64,000 bases of DNA, taken from assembly GCA_021464415.1 (NCBI GenBank), contig CM038466.1, forward strand, positions 48,979,356 to 49,043,355, in the 5' to 3' direction. The notes below the pieces were generated by a model. The model saw nothing but the letters and a program-made list of their open reading frames with translations, was not told where the DNA came from and made no database searches. Positions 1-11,260 of the stretch are shown piece by piece (the stretch's first letter is position 1; the number at the start of each line of letters is the position of its first letter). The DNA comes from Lonicera japonica (lineage: Eukaryota; Streptophyta; Magnoliopsida; Dipsacales; Caprifoliaceae). A program made the position numbers and the translations under genes.

Positions 1-488
1 AGTCACAAACGGCCATTATGACTGTTTTTGGCTGTCACAAATCACTGATTCTGGTGTAGTAAGTTTGTCACCAAAATCTTATTTTTCAAACATTAAGAGA
101 AGTTCATCTCTTAAAATAGCAAGATGTTGTTCTTATGTGAGCGTTGAGAGAAATCAACATTTGTAGAGTGTGTTCACTTGTAGAGGTTTGATCTTCACCC
201 GGAAGAAGATCGGTATTAGTGAAAATTCTCGGAAAACTATTCGAGCGTGGAAGTAGGGGCTAACTAGCCGAACCGTGTGGACAAAAAGTCTTTGACTTCT
301 ATTGGTTTAATTTTTCTATCTCTAGCTTTTTGATTAAATGATATATTCTCATTGTGCTTGAGATTACTTGAGTGTTTTGCTTGGTTGCTTGATATAGACT
401 TTAAATATTTTTAAAAATGATTTTAAAAAATTCGATTAAGTTTTAAAAACCCTATTCAGCCCCTCTCTAGGGTATTTTTCGACGTACA
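1..488 (+). mobile_element. 3' part of a SIRE/Maximus-like Copia LTR
   Basis: The LTR is cut by the window's left edge. Positions 180-480 share the order and wording of the end of the intact solo LTR at 48393-49898: a segment on reporting 'gatcttcacc' and 'agtgaaaattctcgg', then 'gtgaggacaaaaagtctt'-like text, then an 'aaccctattca' plus C-rich stretch and a terminal 'cgacgtaca'. The Copia (SIRE) assignment rests on this characteristic U5 end. It could be a solo LTR or the end of an element lying outside the window; no internal domain follows it. Confidence 0.6.
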
Positions 489-1432
489 ATAGGGTATAAA
501 TCCAATCGGTCTAGGATTGCACAAACCTAAAACCAACTAAGAATTAGACAATACAAAGCCAATTAGGAATTGGACAAAATAAAGCCAACTAAGAATAGGA
601 TTCCTACACAGAGCCAAATCTTCATGTTTTTATGTGTATGTCTACAATGACACATTATGGTGCGTCCAAGCGATGATTGTGTGTGGTTGTTACAATTATT
701 TCTAAGTTCTCTTTTTTTCCCTCAACTTTCTTGCCAACTCAATGCAACTTAAAGATTTGATTTTACTAGTTTTTGTTTTACTCCTCTTTGTTGGTTTAGA
801 TGTTGACCATTTACTTTCTTGAGTTAAGATTCTTGTTTTCATGCTTGGACTATGTTTAAGGCTTGACATCACACCATATACATCCACAATTTATTTATTT
901 TTCATTCAGATGACTAGTTTGCCGTAGTTAAAAATTATTTACAAATTTAGTGTAAATACATATTTAGAGTATTAGATATGTTTCAGTGCTGTATTTAATA
1001 CTCCAAATTTAACTTTTCAATTTTGTTAAAGGTAGATAACGCAAGCTGCCATCAGTTTTTGAAATATGGTTTAGGTTAACCACACACAATTTCTTCTTTA
1101 CTTTAATTACCTGCAGTCCGCTCTCCTAGGTATAGGTTCCAATACCTGATAAGGTATGTAAAGGCTATTATTCAAGCTCCCTTCTCTATCAGTGAAGTTG
1201 TTGAAAGCATTTATCCTTACTCTTAGTATGGTGTAAGATAGGTTTGGGTTTAGCAGGACTAGGTCTAGCCCGCACTCCGTGCTGTTTTACCGAGCTTGTT
1301 GAGTCTAGGGCTAGGAGACGTTTGGGGAATTTTTTAGCCCCCCATGTTCAACTGATTAGGAAATTTATTTAGTTGAAAAGTGTAGGATAAATAATCTCAA
1401 ACAACAAAACAAAACAATATTTGGTTATTTAT
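489..1432. other. Gene-free stretch with short local repeats
   Basis: Three degenerate copies of a roughly 35-bp unit built on 'aagccaactaggaattgg' lie at about 530-600. Otherwise I see only AT-rich sequence with frequent stops and no recognisable coding segment. Confidence 0.5.
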
Positions 1433-1739
1433 GGTTCGTTTGATAACAAGATGGAAAATGATAAGAAAATTATTAATGAATTGTGTGAGAAGTTGAAAAA
1501 TAAGTTAAGTGATGTTATGAGATGCTCTCCATTTTTTTTTTTAAGAGTAGATGTGCTCATCCTTCTTTATTCTTTGTGAAATTTTTTTCTTCTTTACCAC
1601 CCAAAGGAATTTTTTCCATGGAAAAAAAAAACAAAAAGAGAAAATATCATCTCATCACATCCCTTAATTATTTTTTAACTTCTCATACCAATCAATTGTT
1701 TTTTTTCTACAATTGTCCATCTTGATATTAAATGGAGCC
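1433..1739. mobile_element. Harbinger-type MITE (same family as 38863-39166)
   Basis: The ends are inverted: the left end reads GGTTCGTTTGATAACAAGAT and the reverse complement of the right end reads GGCTCCATTTAATATCAAGA. The centre is AT-rich with homopolymer runs and contains no gene. The right flank is TTA; the left flank is TAT, so the 3-bp target duplication is degraded. It resembles the better preserved copy at 38863-39166, which is flanked by TAA on both sides. Confidence 0.6.
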
Positions 1740-1742
1740 TTA

Positions 1743-2152
1743 AGTTACTGCCCATGTCCACATAAACAAATTGAAGGAAAGTTATCAGGTCCTTTTCATA
1801 TCAATTGGCAAATAACTTATTAATTTTTCACAAGACTAGTAAGTCTATATTTCACTCTTAGATGATTACTCAACAAAAACTTGTATATGTACAATCTGCA
1901 TTGATATGCTCTATTCGATAATAATGTTCTTTCCGGTTGTACTAAATGATAATTTTGTAAAGTAAATGTTACACCCTGAACTTTGTTCCCAATTTCAAGT
2001 TGCACCCCAAACTTCAATTTGTTCCACCTTGCACTCCAAACTTCAAAAAGTGGTTTTAAATGCCCACTCCGTCAACATTCTGTCCATTTTATAACAAAAT
2101 TTGTCATGTGAGGGGCATAAGGGTAAATGTAACTATTCTTCTTCTTCTTCTT
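1743..2152. other. Non-coding dispersed repeat-like stretch
   Basis: Positions 1965-2130 contain 'ttacaccctgaactttg', 'ttgcaccccaaacttc' and 'ttgcactccaaacttc' in tandem, a pattern typical of non-coding plant dispersed repeats. A short CTT run lies at about 2137-2150. No gene is visible. Confidence 0.4.
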
Positions 2153-3508
2153 TGTAAACTATGATGAGCAGAAAAATATACTGTCTTGTTTCATTAGAAA
2201 GATGATTACACATTTATATACACAAAGACTTTTACTTACATAAGGAAATAGTCCTATTAATTAGGATCCCTTGATCATGCCCAGCTTGTTACAAAGATAA
2301 TCAACTCGAATCCCATTTAAGGCTTTAGTGAAAAGATAACCCAACCGCTTTCTAGTCTTCACATACCATGTGAAAATTAAACCTTGCTGTATCTTCGCAC
2401 AGACAAAATGGCAATCAATTTAAATATGTTTCGTTTGTTCATGGATCACAGGATTGGACACAATATGTTTGGCAGCTTGGTTATCACGCCACAATTCTGC
2501 TAGTATCAAAGTCTTAATCCTTACTTTAGTTAAAAGCTGACATATCCAGATTATTTCACACACAGACTGAGCCATAGCTCTATATTCTGACTTTTGCACT
2601 GGATCGTGACACAACATTTTGCTTCTTACACTTCCATGAGACTAAATTTCCTCTAATAAATACACAATAGCCTGATGTAGATCTTCTATCCACCTTGAAA
2701 ACTGCCCAATCTGCATCTGAGAAACATTCAATACGAGTGTGTCCATGATTTGCGTACAAGATATCACGTCCAGGTGCTCCTTTCAGGTAACAAAAAATTT
2801 GTTCTGCCCAATGACGAACTGTTAGGGATGACATAAACTAGCTTATCACACTAACAATCACTATAAAATAGTTCAACTTCCCCACCAATTTTCTATATTT
2901 CTCAGGATCCTCAAATAGTTTACCATCTTTTGTCAACTATACATTAGGAATCATATGAGTACTACACGGTTTTGCCCCCAATTTTCCTGTCTCAGTTAAT
3001 GAGTCAAGAACATATTTCATCTGAGATAGAAAGATACCTTTTTACTCCTTATGGCTTCGACACCCAAAAAATATTTTAGCGTCCCTAAGTCCTTTGTATG
3101 AAACTGAGCATGAAGAAATGACTTAAAAGATGAGATTCGTATAATATCACTCCTAGTAATGACAATGTCATCTATGTACACAACTAACAAAATAATGCAT
3201 GCTTCAGATTGTATGTAAAACACAAAGTGGCCAGACTTATTTTTTACTATGCCAAACGTCTCAATAGCCTAGCTAAATTTTTCAAACCAAGCACGAGGAC
3301 TATGTTTCAAGCCATACAGAGATTTACGAAGATGACAGACTTTCCCATACTCCCAATGAGCGACAAACCCAGTAGGTTGTTTCATATAGACCAATGACAA
3401 AATTGCAGAAAGATTACTTAACTTTAGGTTAAACAAAATAGGAAAATACATATAAATAAGGAAATGCTTAGCTTTTATGCATTATTATTTAGCTGGTGCT
3501 AGATCAGC
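2153..3508 (-). pseudogene. Copia retrotransposon remnant: RT, RNase H and 3' LTR end
   Basis: On the minus strand, pieces of a Ty1/Copia pol are readable in order from high to low coordinates. 3269-3420 gives part of the reverse transcriptase with the LRKSLYGLKHSPRAWFEKFS block. 3017-3223 holds the catalytic VYIDDIVI motif and the KDLGTLKYFLGVE block. 2580-2834 is the RNase H start with FSDADWA and RRSTSGYCVF. 2420-2617 is the RNase H end with RDNQAAKHI and HEQTKHI. These pieces are in different frames with stops between them, so the element is dead. The N-terminal half of the RT is missing. Positions 2153-2290 look like the LTR end (TTTACA on the minus strand at 2153). The element continues at 5520-5725 beyond a nested solo LTR. 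Confidence 0.85.
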
Positions 3509-3513
3509 AAAGG
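3509..3513 (+). repeat. Left target-site duplication AAAGG
   Basis: This 5-bp copy precedes the TG end of the LTR at 3514 and is matched exactly at 5515-5519. Confidence 0.85.
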
Positions 3514-5514
3514 TGTAATTCCCCTAGATTTATTTTACGTTCAAACTCGCCTTGTTTCGTTTAGCTCATAAGTTTCATTTTGGCTAGCTTTATCATGGCT
3601 CGGGTTGTCCTTTTTGTGGTTTCAAACCTCAAACATGTTATAATAGTCTAATTGAGTTAACATGGACAATCACTTCACAATTAGGGTGGTCCGAATTGAA
3701 AACGAGAATCAAATCGCATGTTTCGATTTTTTGTGATTCATAAATTTTAACCAACTTTGACTAGCCATAACTTCCTCGTTCCTTATCCAAATTGACCCCT
3801 GTTAGCGACCATGGACTCTCCTCAAACCCCTCTATAAGTTTCGTGTTGAACTCACTTTAAGATAATGACATCTTCGGGGTTGAAATTGAGAGAAAAATGG
3901 TTGGAACTGCTGGGCCAAGGCCATGACCGGTCATGCACTCATTCCATGATTGGTCATGGAGCTGGTAGAGCACTAATTTTTAGTCCATGATCGGTCATGA
4001 GGAGCCATGACCGGTCATGGAACACCTGAAGGTTGATTTAGACCACGTTTGACCCGTTTTCTTGCCATTTTAAACATACCTTCAACCCATTTCGAGCACT
4101 CAATACCTAGGGTAGAGAGAGAGAGACTTGAAGGAAGGCTAGATGAGAGATTTTTGGGGCTTATGAGGCATTCATCTTCTTGGACCAATCTTGGGTACAC
4201 ATATCTCCATCTCCACCTTCATTTGCAACCTCCCAAACCTCCATTAAAGCTTGGTGGAGCTCTAGGGTTTGAGGTTCTTGAGGAGAAAGCATCATCAAGC
4301 CATAAATTCGGAATTAAAGCTCCTTAGAGGTGGGAAACTAGTATTAAAACTTATTTTCCAACTTATTATTGTTTGATTTTGCTTACACATCATGTTTGTG
4401 CAAAAACCTAGGTTGTTTACTTATGTTTTTAGGTATATGTTGAGATTGTGTCTTGTTGTTAAAATTGATGATTCTAATAGCCTAAATATTGTTTAAATAG
4501 CATGAATCAACAAGAAATTTTGATAAACTACTTGTTTTGCAATAAAACCCACTTAGACCATATTTTAAAGGTAATGAGCCTTGTAATAAAACTTGTAATT
4601 TCTCATGAAGGTTATAATGGTGGGATTTTCTTTATGAGACAATCATTAAATGATTTGCTATGCTTATCGAGTTTATCTATATTAGATTTCTTTTGTTAAT
4701 TGTGTTATTAATGTTATATACAAATGTGGAAATGTATGTATATGTGATATAATCGGTTCTAGAAAAGAGCCATTGGGATTCTTTAGTTAGCGCTAATCCA
4801 TGAACGGTCCCAGATATGGTCTCATTAGACAGGCTGAAAGTTGGGACACAATCTCCTGGGTGCAAGACCCAAAATTGTGCACGGAAACAAACAGGAAACC
4901 TTGCTGCCACGTGGGTGAAAGCCTACGAAATGCAGACCTGGAGTACGCTTGGATAGTCACGAGAATTATCGAAGTTATGGCTCTAAACTTACGAGATTGA
5001 TAGAGATTGAGTTGTGCCATATAATTACTTGAACAAAGGGTTTGGTTTATGAAATTACACTAAAGCTTTCTGACTACTGTTTTTATGCTAAATCTATTAT
5101 ATATGATTCCTACTGAGTCTGTTTGACTAGCCCAATCATTTTTTATAAGTACTTCAGCGGGACCCTCTAGGAAAGGATGCCACATCATATATTGCCTCTG
5201 TACTGTTGCTTAATCGAGGGTCCTTCACAACAGAAGGACTAGTGATCTTAAAATTTTGTTTATGACATATGCACTACACTTTTATCTAAACTTATGTATG
5301 ACGTTGAGATTGTAAACTATGTATTTTGGGACCTCGTTAGAGGCTTGTAGCTCATGTTTGGTACGAAATGGTTACTATATTAATCTTAGTACTATTTAGG
5401 GTATTGTGCATTATTATTCAAATTTCTTCCTTATTTAACTGCCGTTAGTGTACGGTTCCGTGATTAACCGGGTCACGGAGGGTAATATCTCTCAACGGGA
5501 TTCGGGGCGTCACA
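3514..5514 (+). mobile_element. Ty3/Gypsy-type solo LTR (2001 bp), Tekay/Del-like
   Basis: The LTR starts TGTAATTCCC and ends GGGGCGTCACA, giving canonical TG..CA ends, and is flanked by a perfect 5-bp duplication AAAGG. No internal element sequence is present, so this is a solo LTR left by recombination between two LTRs. The minus-strand Copia reading frame resumes directly on the far side (5520 onward), which proves the insertion point. The LTR carries four near-palindromic ATGACCGGTCAT-like motifs at 3921-4020. The Tekay/Del label is inferred from its length and the 'ggggcgtcaca' terminus; no coding domain supports it. Confidence 0.85.
3921..4020. repeat. Cluster of four near-palindromes in the LTR
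   Basis: The copies are 3921-3935, 3944-3959, 3985-3999 and 4005-4020. The last is a perfect 16-bp palindrome, CCATGACCGGTCATGG. The others differ by one or two central bases. Confidence 0.9.
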
Positions 5515-5519
5515 AAAGG
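5515..5519 (+). repeat. Right target-site duplication AAAGG
   Basis: It matches 3509-3513 exactly and lies immediately after the CA end of the solo LTR. Confidence 0.85.
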
Positions 5520-5725
5520 GTTTAAGAGATGTGATAGTGTGACTAACAAATCATCATCCTCGCCCTAACCTTCGAAAATAGAGGACGAAAAATACTGTGT
5601 TTCTTCCATAAAGGTAACATCAGCTGAGATAAGGTACTTATTCAAACTAGGACAAAAACATTTGTATCCTTGTATCTCTCTTTTCAAAGGAAAATTGGGT
5701 ATTTTCAAATGAGCTTATTGATACA
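5520..5725 (-). pseudogene. Copia remnant, integrase-to-RT linker (continues 2153-3508)
   Basis: The minus strand reads GYKCFCPSLNKYLISADVTF followed by MEETQYFSSSIFEG, the typical Copia segment between integrase and reverse transcriptase (family form: GY.CY.P..+.+.VS.DVTF.E). One stop follows GYKC..FEG, and then the frame reads GEDDDLLVTLSHLLNP up to the LTR junction. This is the same element as at 2153-3508, displaced by the nested LTR. Upstream Copia sequence is not recognisable beyond about 5725. Confidence 0.8.
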
Positions 5726-7681
5726 CACATAGATGGGGCTTTGGGTTTAGATTTGTTGTTGGTTTCCTTAATTTATACATGTTTTTAGTGTAATTTCATG
5801 TTTAGATGAAATGACTCCATCATATGCTAGTAGACTACAAACCCTAGTTATTATCCGCTAGCACGTATGCGCGTATACTCAGTTATGGTTAGATATGACT
5901 TATATTATGCTTTGAGATGAATTTGGAAACTATATATATAATTGTCCCTATTTATGTTATTGAGTCGTTAAGGGATTTATGTGGTAAACATGCAAGGAAC
6001 CCCATTTATACATTAATGAGCTTAATTTGATATATGGGTATAAATATAAGAGGCTTTGGGACATGTGATCTTAGTTGGTGAGGTGGGGTTATGTATATGT
6101 ATTATGTTACTTGATGTAGATAATATACGCATGCCATTAATTTTCTAATATCATTACTCTGGTGAAGAACTACTATTTTGGCAACAATTTTATTATATTT
6201 CTAACTTGGTGATACTTTTGGACAAATTGTGAATTTGTACATGATTTCTCTTTTAAACATTATAGTGATTATGTCCATGATATTCTAGCAGGACAAGAGA
6301 TTATTTAAAATAGACGACCAACTCACTTGTTACAGTTTTTCAAGTATTGTATGGATGTAATTATGTGATGATATTAATATCTTTAATGACACATGTATAT
6401 TAGATATATCTTGAATATAAATTGTTATTGTGGCTATTAGTTCCATCTACCTAACACGGGTGAGGATTTGGTTACACCTATAGTACGTGTAAAGATCATG
6501 TGACTAGGAATGAGCTTGTGGTAAATAGAGTTATGATTTGGTATATACATATATATATATATATATGTACATGTATGAGTATATTACTTGGAGATTATTT
6601 TCTATTTATCTTTTGAATTTGTAAGGCACTAATGGTCCATGGGGTTGACCTAACCTTGGTGGCTACATACCCTGGTCCGCGTAGAGGGACCCCGCTTTGG
6701 AAGCGGCATACTCTATGGTCCAGCTAGAAGAATCGCGCGAGGCACCATACCCTGCACATCTAGGTGGTCCACGGGGGAACCCAGCCTTGGGGGCTGCATA
6801 CACTAGCCCTGGGGGCTTAGATCGCGATCGCTGTGCACTGTAGAGTAAATCCTAAATGCCTGTTGTGGGATGAGACTGACAGTTATAAGATTAGTGCCTG
6901 CTTTTCTCTATGATATATTCTATTTTTAGGACTTACTCATATTTTGACGATATATTCTTTATTGTGTTTTCGGGGTTGGAATAGCACTTGGCGTGCATTG
7001 CATGTAAAATAGTTTTATTATATTTTAAGCAGAGTACTTTGTATATGTATATATATGTATAAATGGTACAAACATATGAGTATAGTTCTAATTATTTTCA
7101 TTACTTCATGCTGTGGGCGCTTTTCGATATGTATTTTCTTATTCAAACTCCTATAGTTTCCACTAAGCCCGTGTTTGGCTCGCTCTCATTTTCCAAACAA
7201 GTTTTGCAGGTAATTCTCTTCGGGGCGGCACAGATACAAAGTATAGACACCTCTGATGACGCTAGACTACACGTAGTCGTCCGTAGATGACTTAGCTCTT
7301 GTATACTTAGTCAATTTGTGTATTTTGTGCAACTACTTGTATTCTATGGTAATTACAAGTATTGTAAAGCCTTTTGATTAATTGGGACCTCGTTGGAGGA
7401 TTTGTTTAAAATAAAGATCTGTTTGATTTACTTTATTGATTTAGGACTTTATAAACGTGGAGTTAGATTCCTGGGCAAAGTTTATCCTATTATTTACAGG
7501 TTCGGATTTGTTATACTTACAATCTCCACATGCTGGAATCTTTTTAAAATGAGGCTTTATATATATAGTTCACTAATAGATGAGTTTTAAATGATGTACT
7601 TAAAACTCGCCGTCGCGTACGGCACCGTGATTAATCGGGTCCAAGAGATCGAAACCTCATAACGGGATTTGGGGCGTCACA
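5726..7681 (+). mobile_element. Second Gypsy-type LTR end, 5' boundary unclear
   Basis: The right end (about 7380-7681) repeats the right end of the LTR at 3514-5514: 'gggacctcgtt', then 'cgtgattaatcgggtc', then 'ggatttggggcgtcaca'. Upstream are 'gggaccccgctttgg' and other LTR-like text, and an AT microsatellite at about 6545-6567. The base after the end is followed by TAATG, but I find no TAATG plus TG upstream, so the left end is truncated or diverged. I give the whole stretch as LTR-related; only the last 300 bp are well supported. Confidence 0.5.
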
Positions 7682-8390
7682 TAATGCAACTCTGAATATA
7701 ATGCTTGGTCTCTGCAAATCTCCGGCTGAAAAGAGGATTAATCTGCAACTTGTTGTGGCAATCCACAAACACCTATTGTTAAATTCCGTTAAGTTGGGGA
7801 CCATCTCTACGTTCCCCACCATAATTGATTGTGCAGCATGCTGTTGCATTGGGCTAAAATCCTTAGTATTAGATAACCCTTCATTGGCCGACAAACATTG
7901 CAAATCTTGAAGGGAAGGACTATTTTAGCCAAGTTACAGTCACCCACCCACTTATCTCTCCAAAAACCACATCTCCCTATAATCCCCTGAATATGTTTCC
8001 TTGTTTGTTCTTTAGCAGAGAGCATTCTTCTCCAAGTAGAAGAACACACACCATTTTTCAAACATTCTAAGGGGTGCACTTTACTAGCATACTTCATTCT
8101 CATGAACACAGCCCATATGAAATTTACAGATCTAAAATTCCACTAGTTCTTGATAGAAAAAACAATGGATATGTCTTCCAAAGTTCTAACTTCTAAGCCC
8201 TAGTTCACCATCTTTAATTGGAGAACAGTACTTCCATTTGACCCAATGGTACTTAAGACCATTAACTCCTTCACACCACAAAAAGGTAGAGAAAATTGTT
8301 TCAATTCTAGCTATCACAGCCTTTAGAGGGCTCAAGGACCAAATAAATCTGCAAGACTAATTAGTTGCGTTCTTATCCTAGCAATTTCTA
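7682..8390 (-). pseudogene. LINE (non-LTR) reverse transcriptase C-terminal fragment
   Basis: On the minus strand, about 8390-8200 reads LKALIARIETIFSTFLWCEG and then HWVKWKYCSPIKDGE, the post-catalytic region of plant LINE reverse transcriptases (family form: W..VC.PK.EGGLG.R.L). Then 8109-7900 reads CSSTWRRMLSAKEQTRKHI and GFWRDKWVGD, matching the 'W..G.G....W.D.W.G' segment before the zf-RVT domain. Frames change and stops intervene, so this is a broken 5'- and 3'-truncated copy. No poly(A) tail is visible next to it. Confidence 0.7.
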
Positions 8391-8930
8391 CTTCACTTAT
8401 TTTTTTCCTAGCAATTGTGCCCATAAGTATTTTCTCTTAATTTTTATTGAATTTCTAACAAAGTTGTCTCTTTTAAATACAGATGAAAAATCAAGATTCT
8501 TTTATAAATGAGTTGTGGCTAAACTAAAAGTTAGACTGCGCAGTTATCGTGTAATTTTCTTTCGTGACGAAGTGCATGAAAACCAATGAAGGAGATTTCG
8601 ATTATGGGGATATCCTAGGACTATCTTATTATGCGTGTGAAGAGGAGTTCCTCCTTAAGGAAATGCTGCAAGCGTAATTAGTTTTAACTTTTTGATCACT
8701 TTTATTTTATTTGTTTTAAAAATTGTGAGCTTTTATATATTCACTGTGTCTCAAATTAAGAGTCTTGCTTTCCTTTGTGAGATGTCTCAAATTAAGAATC
8801 CCATATCATTTTCGGCCATAATCAATGTACCAAATCTCATAGGCGAAAGTAAGTTGTATTCTTTATCATTGCTAAGGTTGAAATTATCGTTTTCTTAAAA
8901 AGTACCAAAGTGAAAATGAATATCTTAATT
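8391..8930. other. Gene-free stretch
   Basis: AT-rich sequence with the motif 'tctcaaattaagagtct' / 'tctcaaattaagaatcc' repeated at about 8749 and 8783. No coding segment is recognised. Confidence 0.4.
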
Positions 8931-8939
8931 TGAGACAGT

Positions 8940-9240
8940 AGGAATATCACTTATCAAGCTTGTTGATTCAAAAGAGTTATTCAACTATCAGCTTCGAAGT
9001 GGCGGAATCTATGGAAGATGGCAATCGAAGGTGCAGATTATGAGTTTAAAGGGAGGGTTTCAGTCCCTTCGATCTTGATTTTCGGACCAAGTAGTAAGTT
9101 TTATACTATTGTGAATGAGATTATTATTAGTTATCTTAGTTTGATTTACTCTTATACCAAGTAGTGAATGGTTGACAAAATTATGTCAATTTTCGGACCA
9201 AGTAGTAAGTTTATGTTATTGTTAAATGAATTAAAACTTT
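8940..9240 (+). other. Unrecognised exon-like scrap and ~115-bp duplication
   Basis: About 9015-9095 has an open frame reading MAIEGADYEFKGRVSVPSIL then IFGPSS, which looks protein-like and is followed by a 'gtaagt' donor-like site. The segment 'ttttcggaccaagtagtaag' occurs at about 9077 and again at about 9191, so the exon end and the donor are duplicated. I do not recognise the protein. Confidence 0.3.
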
Positions 9241-9497
9241 AAGAACTTTTATACAGCTGATTGAAGTGTTAGTTTATTGGGTAAATGATTTATGTGATAC
9301 ATCACATTTCAGTGACTGTTTCTTCCACCACAACATCCTACTCGATACCTAATCATCTGAAGCTGCGAAGGTCCACCCTTGCTCTTTGTAATGTCATCTT
9401 TCTTTGCTATATGTTTGTCTTAATTATTAATCCAGGCATTGGCTTTGTGATTTTGTTTATCTAACATCTGATTATGTTTATGGTTTAGCAGTCCCTA

Positions 9498-9788
9498 TTG
9501 TTGCGAGGTGAGGGGTTTCTCTTGTGCGTGGAAGAGGACATAGAGAAAGTGAAAGAGATATATGTTAAGGCAATGAAATCTGAAATGGAAGTTTTCATTT
9601 CTCGGGGTGAAATTGGGACGCTTGAGGTTGAGATTCCACTGTCTAGGTGGAAATGCTATTATGAGGACATCAACATGAAAGAAAAGTCACTTGATTTTGA
9701 GCAGCCTCTAGAGATTTTCTTTAGCACTACCTCTACGCTCTCAGGTTCATCTCCGATGGTGTTAGCTCAAAGTTTGGCAAATAGCTGA
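9498..9788 (+). CDS. Unrecognised 96-aa open frame, probably a gene fragment
   Basis: The frame is MLRGEGFLLCVEEDIEKVKE..., rich in charged residues (EMEVFISRGEIGTLEVEIPL) and ends in a Ser-rich tail, TTSTLSGSSPMVLAQSLANS. It is preceded at 9488 by 'tttagcag', a plausible 3' splice site, so the frame may be an internal or last exon rather than starting at the Met. Composition looks coding: little repetition and balanced codons. It sits between the exon-like scrap at 9.0 kb and the HAD-like piece at 10.2 kb, in the same orientation, so all three could be remains of one gene. No family is recognised. Confidence 0.35.
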   Translation: MLRGEGFLLCVEEDIEKVKEIYVKAMKSEMEVFISRGEIGTLEVEIPLSRWKCYYEDINMKEKSLDFEQPLEIFFSTTSTLSGSSPMVLAQSLANS

Positions 9789-9949
9789 TACGAAGAGTGT
9801 ATAGATAAAGTTTTGAACAATCCCCAAAGTATTGTTCTGTTTATAACCGTACTTTATTGTTGTAACTACTCATAAATCTATGTTAGTAACATGATCGTTG
9901 TTTTAAACGTGTAGGTACCGCTTTTGATTATTCTAGTCTCTCCCAAGTT

Positions 9950-10140
9950 GTTTACCAAATTGTGTTGCTTAGAGCTCAGTTGCCGATGTCAACCTAGACG
10001 ACTTGGAACCAGATTTCGAATATGGTTTTCAAAGATTTGCAAAATGTTTTAGAAATGGGATTCATGGGACTACCATTGTACATCAAGGTACACGAGAGTT
10101 GGTTACTGGACCTGATTGGTCCAAGTGTTTCGGGTAAACT
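9950..10140 (+). other. Unrecognised open segment upstream of HAD-like fragment
   Basis: About 9975-10130 can be read as SVADVNLDDLEPDFEYGFQR followed by FAKCFRNGIHGTTIVHQG and then TRELVTGPDWSKCFG without stops. It looks protein-like and is followed by 'gtaaac', a possible donor. I do not recognise it; it may belong with the neighbouring fragments. Confidence 0.3.
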
Positions 10141-10218
10141 TCCTTGACTTTCTTTCTATATTCTCTATTACATTTCCTTTTCCTTTTTCCTCTATTGATC
10201 TATTCTCCCTTTGGTACA

Positions 10219-10575
10219 GCTTGGGGTCTAAAAACCCTTTCAGATTTGAATGATTTTGAGATAATCAAGGTTACATCAAAGCCAGGGATGAAATTTGTTT
10301 CTATCAAAAATTCAATCATAGATTTGTTGTTCCTTCTAGAAGCCGATATAGGAATTGTAATCGGAGAACAATCTCAGATGAAGGAAGTTGGGAACCACTT
10401 TGGCGTGAAGTTTATACCACTATTGAAGTGGCTAAAGGGTGAGCGAGAAGACTATTTTGACCATTGGGGACCGAAAACAGGGAGGTTGTTTACCGTTGAG
10501 AGCTGGGTTGAAGTTCATGCGTTTTTACTAGGTCATTACGGTATTGTCCCATTGTCTAATGTTTTTCTCAGGTAA
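10219..10575 (+). pseudogene. HAD-phosphatase fragment resembling the C-terminus of plant TH2
   Basis: After a plausible 3' splice site ('tttggtacag' ending about 10218), the frame reads LLFLLEADIGIVIGEQSQMK, then EVGNHFGVKFIPL, then GRLFTVESWVEVHAFLLG. This order (D.L.LL.ADIGIV, VG..FGV.F.PL, LYTV.SWAE.HAF.LG) is what I know from the C-terminal HAD phosphatase domain of the bifunctional plant protein TH2 (TENA domain plus thiamin monophosphate phosphatase). Earlier HAD motifs (DxT nucleophile) are not found nearby, and no TENA domain is seen, so this is at most the last exons. It may be a truncated duplicate. The assignment is from memory of motif order, not from an alignment. Confidence 0.45.
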
Positions 10576-10719
10576 ATTTGTTACTTGTTGGATGTTCAAA
10601 TATGTTGATAAGAATAACTACATATGTATGTATAGCTTCAAAGTCTGCTGGTATATTCCACCAATTTTCCATGGGTAAACTGATTGGATAATGAGATTGT
10701 TTTTTAACATAAATCGAAA

Positions 10720-11260
10720 ATATTATATGCTGCCATACATATCATCACACGCCACGTGCAAAAGACGGGAGAGAATATGTTCACAATATTCATACAAAAA
10801 ACAAGAGTTTTTCCCTAAAGAAGCTAATCCATCCGCCATCCTATTAGCTTCTCGGTAGCAAAAACTCATCCACACAGCTTCAAATTCCCAAATAGAGCCC
10901 GAATATCCAGCACCATCTCGTGATGAATTTTTATTGTCACGGGTCCATGCGGAGCATTTGCTAAACGTCATAGGAATAAGTTTCACTATGTATTTTCGTA
11001 ATATTTTGCTGTCGCACATAATTAAGCCATCCTAAATTGCCCAAAGGTCAGCTAACACATTTCAAGCTAGCCCAATGTTTGCTGCTAACACTATTATCAA
11101 ATTTCCATTTTGGTCCCGAATCAACGCCCCTATGCTTGCCATGCCCGTGTTACTAGATGATGCCCCATCAGTATTGAGTTTAAATCCTTGTGTGTTAGCT
11201 CCAGACTTGTTTTGGTTTTGGGTATGTTGTTTAGGTTGGTCTAGGAATATTATTATGGCC
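10720..11260 (-). pseudogene. LINE-type RNase H (RVT_3) fragment
   Basis: The minus strand from about 11200 reads KLNTDGASSSNTGMASIGAL then IRDQNGNLIIVLAANIGLA, a stop, and NVLADLWAI.DGL. After a frame change, 10930-10800 reads FEAVWMSFCYREANRMADGL and ASLG. The DGAS aspartate, the E/D helix (A..ADLWA...GL) and the final YREAN..AD.LA.LG block are the landmarks of the RNase H domain at the C-terminus of plant LINEs. It is not collinear with the LINE piece at 7682-8390: on the minus strand the RNase H should lie at lower coordinates than the RT. Two insertions are therefore likely. Confidence 0.7.

Noticed and set aside
3268..3397. Plus-strand frames over the Copia and LINE pieces (for example 3209-3397, 7701-7910, 11075-11275)
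   Set aside because: They are shadows of minus-strand retrotransposon coding sequence.
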